A DNA stretch of 12,033 nucleotides, taken from contig JBBDIO010000268.1 in assembly GCA_040880365.1 (NCBI GenBank), positions 1-12,033 on the forward strand, written 5' to 3'. The DNA comes from JBBDIO01 sp040880365. Its GTDB lineage: Bacteria; Chloroflexota; Anaerolineae; Caldilineales; Caldilineaceae. The stretch's first letter is position 1. Every line of letters starts with the position of its first letter. The notes under the pieces are model-generated. The model made no database searches and was not told the origin of the DNA. It saw only the letters and a program-made list of their open reading frames with translations. The position numbers and the translations under genes were made by a program. This document shows, piece after piece, positions 6,482 to 12,033 of the stretch.

Positions 6482-7723
6482 ATGTGGTATTTTCTGATAA
6501 CGCTGTTGTTTCTGATTCTGCTGACCCTGGTGATCCAGGTTGTTTCCAAAATGAAGCTCGTGCCGCCCAGCAAGTTGGCGGTGGTGCACGGGCGTGAGGG
6601 CAGTTTCCGCACCTATCGCGGCGGACGCGTCTTTGTGCTGCCGCTGATCAACCGCTTCGACACAATGGACCTGACCCCCCAGACCATTACGGTGGCGGTG
6701 GAATCGGCAATTGCCAAAGGCATTGTGCCCCTGACTGTGACCGCGACGGTGAGCTTTGCGGTAGCCAAGACCGAGCGTGGGCTGATCAACGCGGTGAAAC
6801 GCATTTTGCATCTGACGGATAACTGGGCGGAATTGCAAGGCATTGCCACTTCGATCATCGAAGGCCATTTGCGCGATTCGATTGCCGCTATGACCCCCGA
6901 AGAAGTGATGAGCCGCAAAGAGCGTCTGATCCAGAACATGATTCGGGTGTGCAAGGCCGATCTGGAAGGGATCGGGCTGGAGATCACCACCATGAACATC
7001 GCCGATGTGGACGATCACCGGCTGGATGGCGTGGAGGAGCCGGATCTCTATATTGCCCTGCTCAAACGGGTGCAGACCGCGAATGCCCAATCGCAATCGC
7101 GCGAGGCCCAGGCCGATGCCCAGGCCGCATCGGTGGAAGAACAGGAAGCGCGCCGGGCCGAAGTGACCATCCGCGATCTGGAAAACGAGCGCGAACGGGT
7201 GGAGGCCGATACGAAGGTGCGCTTGGCTGAAGAACGTCAGCGCGGGGCGGTGGGCATTCAGGAAGCCACGCGCAACGCCGAATCGGAAGTGGCCGGTGTG
7301 TTGGCTCAAATCGAATCGGAAAAGCAGCGCATCGAGATGGTGAGGGCGCAACTGGAAGCTAATATGATTGTGCCTGCCCGCGCCAGCAAGGAAAAGATGG
7401 TAGAAGACGCCACCGGCGAATCGGCCAATATTCTGGGCCAATCGCGGGCCGAGTTGAATCAGTTGCACCGCACTATCGAGATTTTGCAGAGTGGCGACCA
7501 ACAGGCCGTTACGGCTTATATCATCGACAAGCTGGATGATATCAGTGATGCCTTTGCCGAGACCATGCATCTCTTCCCGGTGGATCGCATCTCGGTGATC
7601 GCCGGGCGGCGTACTTCCGAAGGCCCGATTTCCGCAATCCATCCCAATGCGCTGGATGCCGACCTGAATCGGCGCTTGAGCGAGGTGTTGGGCGCGGCGG
7701 CGATAAGCAAGGATGAAGGATGA
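6482..7723 (+). CDS. Second SPFH (Band 7/flotillin-like) membrane protein
   Basis: A 413-residue SPFH protein, clearly divergent from the one upstream. Residues 2-22 are an N-terminal membrane anchor. The SPFH domain spans about 24-200: LVPPSKLAVVHGREG, GGRVFVLPLINRFDTMDLT, then IATSIIEGHLRDSIAAMTPEE and LEGIGLEITTMNIADVDD, with an MDLT strand and a post-domain Asp-rich turn as in flotillins. A coiled coil (about 200-330) has QAEA-type repeats such as REAQADAQAASVEEQEARRAE. The C-terminal part includes LDDISDAFAETMHLFPVD (351-368). AGGAG at 6468-6472, 9 nt upstream, supports the start. The last residues (KDEG) and the stop are read inside a GGATGAA heptamer array. It lacks the acidic insertion of the first SPFH protein, so the pair probably forms distinct or hetero-oligomeric assemblies (inference). 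Confidence 0.87.
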   Translation: MWYFLITLLFLILLTLVIQVVSKMKLVPPSKLAVVHGREGSFRTYRGGRVFVLPLINRFDTMDLTPQTITVAVESAIAKGIVPLTVTATVSFAVAKTERGLINAVKRILHLTDNWAELQGIATSIIEGHLRDSIAAMTPEEVMSRKERLIQNMIRVCKADLEGIGLEITTMNIADVDDHRLDGVEEPDLYIALLKRVQTANAQSQSREAQADAQAASVEEQEARRAEVTIRDLENERERVEADTKVRLAEERQRGAVGIQEATRNAESEVAGVLAQIESEKQRIEMVRAQLEANMIVPARASKEKMVEDATGESANILGQSRAELNQLHRTIEILQSGDQQAVTAYIIDKLDDISDAFAETMHLFPVDRISVIAGRRTSEGPISAIHPNALDADLNRRLSEVLGAAAISKDEG

Positions 7724-7759
7724 AGGGTGAGGGATGAAGGATGAAGGATGAAGGTTGAG
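7711..7759. repeat. Heptanucleotide GGATGAA array at the gene junction
   Basis: Seven 7-bp units lie in strict register: five are exact GGATGAA, unit 3 is GGGTGAG and unit 7 is GGTTGAG. The array covers the last codons and the stop of the second SPFH gene, the 24-nt gap, and the ATG at 7748 of the next gene. An AAGG from one unit lies 7 nt before the ATG of a later unit, so the repeat itself provides a Shine-Dalgarno-like site and a start codon. Comparable heptamer arrays (STRR type) are known from cyanobacteria (family knowledge). Confidence 0.9.
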
Positions 7760-8734
7760 GGGTGGATGGGTGCGTTTTTGGGCGTGGGGGCCTATGGCGT
7801 GGCTGTGCATTGGGCGACTCAGAGCACATGGCGCATGGTGGGCATTTCGGCTCTGAGCATTAGCTTTTTGTTGCTCTTGCCCGCGGTCATGGGCGCGGTG
7901 ATTCTGCTGCTTTCGCCTGCGCGGCGCAAAACTCAGTGGTGGTATGCCGTCTGCGCGCCGTGGGTGCCCTGTCTGCTGGTGGCGGGGGCGGTCATCGCGC
8001 TGGACTGGGAGCTGACCATCTGTGTGCTTATGGCGCTGCCCATCTTTTCGGTGATGGCGTCGATAGGTGGGATCGCAGTGCTGCTCTATGTGCGCAACCG
8101 CGCCGCCGATGATTCCCCGCGCCCGCGCAACGAGTTGCTGGCGGTGGGGGTCTTGTTGCTGTTGCCCCATCTGGGCGCACCTGTCGAAGGCTGGTTCGCG
8201 CCCCCGGCAGCGGTGCAGACCGTCTCCAGTTCAATTGAGATTCACGGCGAGGCCGCGGACGTCTGGGCAGAGTTTGTGGGCGTGCCTGCTATCCAGCCGC
8301 ATGAGGAGCCGCCGGCGTGGTTTCCCCGTCTGGGGCTGCCGCGCCCGGTCACCGCCCAGGTGGATGCCCAGGAGTTGCCGGCGATGCGCACTGCGCGCTA
8401 TAGCAATGGCATGGCTGTGCTCGAACCGATTACCACCTGGGAACCGCCCTATCGCTATGGCTTTGACGTGCTGGTCGATGGCGCGAGTCTGCCGCATCCA
8501 CTGTGGCAGGCGGTGGCGAGCGACGCCTTTCGCGCCGAGTCGGTAGCGTTTGAGATTGTGCCCCATACCGTGCCCCAGACTGCATCAGATGCGGGCGTGA
8601 CGCTCTATCTGCATACCACCTATCGCGTGCAGACGCCTGTCAACGGCTATGCTACGCTGTGGATAGATTTTCTGCTGCGCGATTTTCAGGGCTACATTTT
8701 GCAGGTGATTAAGGCGCGCGCAGAAGGGATATAG
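7748..8734 (+). CDS. Multi-span membrane protein with C-terminal SRPBCC (START-like) domain
   Basis: A 328-residue protein. Hydrophobic segments lie at about 7-22, 34-56, 67-86 and 89-114, with a further short one at 129-142. From about 157 to 325 the sequence looks like an SRPBCC/polyketide-cyclase-type domain: an opening strand SSSIEIHGEAADVWAEF, a middle with GMAVLEPITTWEPPYRYGFDV, a strand LYLHTTYRV, and the characteristic closing helix LWIDFLLRDFQGYILQVIKARAE. Such domains bind hydrophobic ligands or lipids. Which face of the membrane it occupies depends on the helix count and is unresolved. The start at 7748 lies in the heptamer array; ATG 7766 preceded by GAGGGG is an alternative. It lies 24 nt after the second SPFH gene, so it is probably the last gene of that operon. 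Ligand and function are unknown. Confidence 0.78.
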   Translation: MKVEGWMGAFLGVGAYGVAVHWATQSTWRMVGISALSISFLLLLPAVMGAVILLLSPARRKTQWWYAVCAPWVPCLLVAGAVIALDWELTICVLMALPIFSVMASIGGIAVLLYVRNRAADDSPRPRNELLAVGVLLLLPHLGAPVEGWFAPPAAVQTVSSSIEIHGEAADVWAEFVGVPAIQPHEEPPAWFPRLGLPRPVTAQVDAQELPAMRTARYSNGMAVLEPITTWEPPYRYGFDVLVDGASLPHPLWQAVASDAFRAESVAFEIVPHTVPQTASDAGVTLYLHTTYRVQTPVNGYATLWIDFLLRDFQGYILQVIKARAEGI

Positions 8735-8954
8735 CGGCGTAGCAGGATGCAGGCTGCCGCGGCGGCTAATGTTTAGTTAAGTTGAAGTTTGTATTTGTCG
8801 TAGGTCACGTCTCCTGGCGTGACATGGGTCTACAGGGTTGTCACAGCAGTACGCAAGAATTCAAAATCCTTGTAAACAGCGCACTAGGCGCACTTTTGCA
8901 CATTATGCCCCAGTCGCGAAACGGGGATACAGGTAGGTTTTGTACTATCGGCAC
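8735..8954. other. Convergent intergenic region with weak hairpins
   Basis: A 220-bp gap lies between the convergent SRPBCC-protein gene and the methyltransferase-like gene. It contains a 6-bp perfect stem GTCACG/CGTGAC with an 8-nt loop (8804-8823), CCCC/GGGG arms around 8909-8926, and GTAGGT/ACCTAC arms (8933-8938 and 8953-8958) that overlap the minus-strand stop. None is followed by a proper T-run on either strand. No gene is supported; a short plus-strand frame from about 8782 has no ribosome binding site or recognisable content. Confidence 0.5.
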
Positions 8955-10028
8955 CTACGCGCGGGTGGGAACACCGGGTCTGCCGTGACAGATGCCATAG
9001 GCGCGCCCGGAACCACACGGACAGGGCAGCGTGGCATTGGTTTTGCCAAATGGCCCGGTCAGCGCGGGCAGCGCATCGAAGTAGCCGGGCGGCGGCTGCC
9101 TGTCGACAAATGGTTCCAGTGATTCGAGATTTTCCGCAAAACGGCTGTGATCTCCGCTCAGTCGCGCCGCCCTTTCGACAAATGGAAACGGTAATTGCCA
9201 GTGGGCGTTGAGGCGTTCTGCCAGACTGCGCGCGCGGTCAGGATGGACAGCATCGCTATCTGTGGCAAAGACAATGATGTTTTCATGGTCTACTGCCACC
9301 GTATAGACATGGGTGAAGATGCTGGCTAGTGTCGCCAACTTGCGTGCCACATAAGGGTCGTTTTCCAGCAGATTGATGACCAGCACGCCATTGGGTTCCA
9401 GGCGCGCCCGGCACAATGTGTAGAATTCGGCGGTTGCCTGGCGATAGGGCGTATAGCCATTGTCCAGAAACACATCGACCACAATGGCGTCGAACAGAGC
9501 CGGGCGCTGTTCCAGCCATTGCCGCCCGTCGGCCAAATCTACGCTGATGCGATTCCCGATTTCCAAGCCAAAATGACTCTCGGCGATGCGGATGATCTGG
9601 GGATCGATATCGGCGGCGCAGATCTGGAGATCGGGCAGCAGGCAGTGCAGGACCAGGGGCACACGTCCACCACCCAGGCCCGAAAAGAAGACGCGCCCCG
9701 GTGCAGGGTTCCAGAGTAGCAAAAGTGTCATGGCCTGGGTATAGCCTTCGATGAGATCGATGGGCGCGGCCAGGTCAATTTCTGATTGGACGACGCCGGT
9801 GGAGGGACGTCCCTGTTCCATCAGCCACAGGCGAATTTCGGAGCCTTCTTTTGTAATCACCACAAAGTGCGGCCCCGATATTTCGGTCATGAGTGTGCCA
9901 TCGGCGCGGGCGCGCAGATGGGCCAGTCGTTCTTGCACGCGTTCAACTGCGGCGCGCCAGGGCGGTGTGTTGGGTTGGTGCAGGGCGGCGTCGCCGTCGG
10001 TAACATCGGAAGATGCGTTGAGATTCAT
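8955..10028 (-). CDS. Spermidine-synthase-like methyltransferase-fold protein with SEC-C zinc motif
   Basis: A 357-residue cytosolic protein. Residues about 75-260 have the SpeE-type Rossmann methyltransferase fold: VFFSGLGGGRVPLVL at 113-127 (nucleotide motif I), ICAADIDPQII at 136-146 (acidic residue binding the SAM ribose), VDLADGRQWL at 163-172 and FDAIVVDVFLDNG at 179-191. The polyamine-binding DExxYHE signature of true spermidine synthases is not present; the equivalent stretch reads DLAAPIDLIEGYTQ, so polyamine synthesis is doubtful. The C-terminus carries LPCPCGSGRAYGICHG, a SEC-C motif with Cys336, Cys338, Cys347 and His348, which normally binds zinc and mediates protein or ribosome contacts. 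The start at 10028 is 10 nt after the kinase stop with only a weak purine stretch, so coupling to kinase translation is likely. The substrate is unknown. Confidence 0.85.
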   Translation of the reverse strand: MNLNASSDVTDGDAALHQPNTPPWRAAVERVQERLAHLRARADGTLMTEISGPHFVVITKEGSEIRLWLMEQGRPSTGVVQSEIDLAAPIDLIEGYTQAMTLLLLWNPAPGRVFFSGLGGGRVPLVLHCLLPDLQICAADIDPQIIRIAESHFGLEIGNRISVDLADGRQWLEQRPALFDAIVVDVFLDNGYTPYRQATAEFYTLCRARLEPNGVLVINLLENDPYVARKLATLASIFTHVYTVAVDHENIIVFATDSDAVHPDRARSLAERLNAHWQLPFPFVERAARLSGDHSRFAENLESLEPFVDRQPPPGYFDALPALTGPFGKTNATLPCPCGSGRAYGICHGRPGVPTRA

Positions 10029-10038
10029 ATTGGGGCTT

Positions 10039-12033
10039 TCATGCCTGCCTGTGAGCAGCAAGCGCAGTTTCGATTTTTTGTAGGAGGGTGTCGGCGTTAA
10101 AGGGCTTGGGCAACCAATCGACAACGCCGGCTCCCAGCAATTCCTGGCCGCCATCGGCCAGAGGATAGCCGGTGAGCACAATGGTTGGGATGTTCAAATT
10201 GCGCTGGCGCAGCTGATGAAAGAACTGGATGCCACTCATTTTGGGCATGACCAGATCCGAGAGGATTAGGTCAAAGTGGCTCTGGCTTGCGTGGATCTGG
10301 CTCAGCGCGTCCAGTCCGTTTTCGGCGGTAGTGACGCGATAACCAAATTCCTGAAGCGTATCGCGCAGCGCTTCGCGCCCAGCCGGATCATCTTCCACAA
10401 TCAGAATGTGTTGCTGTGATATGGCCTGGATAAACGGTTGGGGAGACGTTTCGAGAGCTTCGGCTTCTGTTTGTAAGGGAAAATACAGGGTGAAGACGGT
10501 ACCTTCGCCTACCTGGGTATCGACGGTAATGTGTCCATCGTGTTGTTTGACGATCCCATAGACCTGCGCCAGACCCAGCCCGGTGCCGTGGCCCGCCGGT
10601 TTGGTGGTGAAGAATGGTTCAAATAGCTGGGGCAGATGTTGGGGTTCGATGCCGTGCCCGGTATCGGCGATGGTCAGCATTACCCACTGGCCGGGGGCCA
10701 TATCGGTGAGGCGCGCATCATTTATCGCGCTGCGGGAATTCTGGCGCAGTTCAAAGTAGAGCTTGCCGCCATTGGGCATGGCATCGCGCGCATTGACGGC
10801 GAGGTTGAAGATGGCTTGCTGGAGCCGTGTTTTGTCGGCATCGACCAGCAGCGGCGGTTGATCGTGCTCAAAGACGAGATCGATGTTCTTGCCTAGTGTG
10901 TGCTCCAGCATTGTCAGAATCTCTGCCACTTCGCGGTGTAGATCCACAATGCGTTTCTGGATGATGGAGCGACGGCTGAAATCCAGGATTTGATGAATCA
11001 AATGGGTGGCATGATCAATCTGTTTGAAGACAGTTTGCAAGCGGGTACGGTCGCGTTCGGATAGGTCGGCGTGGCGCTGGACCAGGTCGGTATAGAGTCG
11101 AATGACGCCTAGGCTGTTGTTGAAATCGTGGGCGATGCCCGCCGCCAATTGGCCCACCGCCGCCAATCGGTTTTGTTCTTGCAGATGCCGTTGTTCGATC
11201 CGCTCGGCGGTCACATCGGTGAGGATCAGCACCCAACTCTGGTGCGCGAATTCTGTATCGACCGGGCGCAGGAAGACTTCGAATGTGCGCGGTTCGGCGC
11301 CTTGGGAAATCACCTCGAAACGCGCGTCTTCTGGCTGGTCTATGCTTGGCTCTGCAAGATGTAACGTGCGTTCGGCCAGACGAGTAATTGGCCCGTTTGG
11401 GGCATGGGGGGCAAGTGCGGCTATGGCATCCTGCCCGGCGGGATTGGCGAGAATAATGCGTCCACTGTCATCGAGCAAAACAAGCCCCTGGGGCGTAGAC
11501 GTGGTCATTTCTGCCATTTGCCGCGCCATGATGATGGTTTCTTCGTAAAGTTCGGCGCGATAGATTGCCCCGGCGATGATATCTGCCAGAGCGGTGAGTA
11601 GGCGGGTCTGGGGCGTAGAGAGCGGCATGTTGGCATTGCCGTTGTGGACAGGCAGGTGGTAGTGTCCCAATATGACGCCGAGGAGCCGGCCCTGGGCACG
11701 CAGGGGCAAGGCCAGCAGATGGCCTTCAAAATGAGTCGCCTGATCTCCGAATTTGGGGAGTGTGACAGATTCAAACGCGGCTTCGAGCAGCCTGGGCATA
11801 TCGGGATCGTGGGTCAGTTGTTCCAGTGTGGTGGCGGGCCATTCGCCCTGGACGCGTTCGGGTATGCCCAGCGTGCCATCCTGGACGGTGTGAAAGGCCA
11901 AGGCCCGGAACGGGAGCAGTTGTTGCAGACTTTCCATCACGATTTTAAGGGTCTCGTGGCGTGACGTCGCGGTGCGCAGGGCGGCGCTGATGGCGGCAAT
12001 GGTCGACATTTCGCGGGCGCGTTGCTCGGTGAT
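10039..12033 (-). CDS. Hybrid sensor histidine kinase with C-terminal receiver, N-terminus cut by window edge
   Basis: At least 664 codons are visible; numbering below starts from the ATG at 12009. A GAF-like domain (about 1-155) is followed by a PAS-like domain (about 168-270) ending in LILTDVTAERIEQ. HisKA comes next, with the H-box GIAHDFNNSLG and phospho-acceptor His294. HATPase_c has N-box FNLAVNARDAM (401-411), G1 DTGHGI (449-454) and G2 GHGTGLGL (473-480). A receiver domain (about 533-652) has acidic Glu539/Asp540/Asp541, acceptor Asp585 in LILSDLVMPK, Thr613 and Lys635. All catalytic residues are intact. No membrane helix is seen in this part. The frame continues through ITEQRARE upstream of the ATG to the edge; this matches the linker closing a PAS domain, so the real start is probably outside the window and ATG 12009 is internal. 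It is followed 10 nt later by the SEC-C methyltransferase-like gene. There is no DNA-binding output domain. Confidence 0.92.
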   Translation of the reverse strand: MTEQRAREMSTIAAISAALRTATSRHETLKIVMESLQQLLPFRALAFHTVQDGTLGIPERVQGEWPATTLEQLTHDPDMPRLLEAAFESVTLPKFGDQATHFEGHLLALPLRAQGRLLGVILGHYHLPVHNGNANMPLSTPQTRLLTALADIIAGAIYRAELYEETIIMARQMAEMTTSTPQGLVLLDDSGRIILANPAGQDAIAALAPHAPNGPITRLAERTLHLAEPSIDQPEDARFEVISQGAEPRTFEVFLRPVDTEFAHQSWVLILTDVTAERIEQRHLQEQNRLAAVGQLAAGIAHDFNNSLGVIRLYTDLVQRHADLSERDRTRLQTVFKQIDHATHLIHQILDFSRRSIIQKRIVDLHREVAEILTMLEHTLGKNIDLVFEHDQPPLLVDADKTRLQQAIFNLAVNARDAMPNGGKLYFELRQNSRSAINDARLTDMAPGQWVMLTIADTGHGIEPQHLPQLFEPFFTTKPAGHGTGLGLAQVYGIVKQHDGHITVDTQVGEGTVFTLYFPLQTEAEALETSPQPFIQAISQQHILIVEDDPAGREALRDTLQEFGYRVTTAENGLDALSQIHASQSHFDLILSDLVMPKMSGIQFFHQLRQRNLNIPTIVLTGYPLADGGQELLGAGVVDWLPKPFNADTLLQKIETALAAHRQA

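Noticed and set aside
6419..8170. Long minus-strand open frame of 583 codons opposite the second SPFH gene
   Set aside because: It lies antisense to two well-supported genes with recognisable domains. Its protein is His/Gln-rich shadow sequence and includes a translated GGATGAA array (HPSSFI-type), a common artefact.
8804..8823. GTCACG/CGTGAC hairpin as an intrinsic terminator for the SPFH operon
   Set aside because: The stem is only 6 bp, it is not followed by a T-run, and it lies 70 nt past the stop. It is kept only as a weak structural note.
8782..8988. Plus-strand 68-codon frame in the convergent gap
   Set aside because: It has no ribosome binding site and no recognisable features, and it overlaps the end of the methyltransferase-like gene.

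Overview
The window is a GC-rich bacterial chromosome segment with long genes, short intergenic gaps and secreted or membrane proteins carrying Thr/Pro/Val/Ala-rich linkers. Those linkers, together with heptanucleotide GGATGAA repeats at a gene junction, suggest a Chloroflexota-like bacterium (for example the Anaerolineae side). This is an inference from style: there is no rRNA or marker gene here. Nothing looks phage- or transposon-derived, and I saw no tRNA, rRNA or CRISPR array.

Left part, minus strand (1-3756): a two-gene unit. A single-domain, membrane-anchored S49 (SppA-type) serine peptidase overlaps by 4 nt (ATGA) a very long membrane-anchored DUF4350/GldG-like protein. That protein has three low-complexity linkers and a second Rossmann/amidotransferase-like domain, and its C-terminus runs off the left edge.

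Middle, plus strand (4044-8734): a divergently transcribed four-gene unit. It encodes a short NfeD-type membrane protein with an OB fold and an Asp/Gly-rich loop, a flotillin/YqiK-like SPFH protein, a second divergent SPFH protein, and a multi-span membrane protein ending in an SRPBCC (START-like) domain. NfeD plus SPFH is a well-known partnership, and NfeD/SPFH pairs are often linked to a ClpP/SppA-class protease. Here the protease sits back-to-back with the NfeD/SPFH genes across a 287-bp intergenic region. That region carries two outward-facing extended -10 candidates and a 13-bp tandem repeat. I read the two units as one membrane-organisation or envelope-stress locus (inference).

Right part, minus strand (8955-12033): a convergent two-gene unit. 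A hybrid sensor histidine kinase (GAF, PAS-like, HisKA, HATPase, C-terminal receiver) is cut at its N-terminus by the right edge. It is followed 10 nt later by a spermidine-synthase-like methyltransferase-fold protein that lacks the polyamine-binding signature and ends in a SEC-C zinc-binding motif. The 220-bp gap between the two convergent units has hairpins but no convincing U-tract terminator.

Non-coding points of note are short tandem repeats of 13, 21 and 7 bp at three gene junctions of the SPFH locus. The 7-bp array encodes the end of one gene and supplies the start region of the next.
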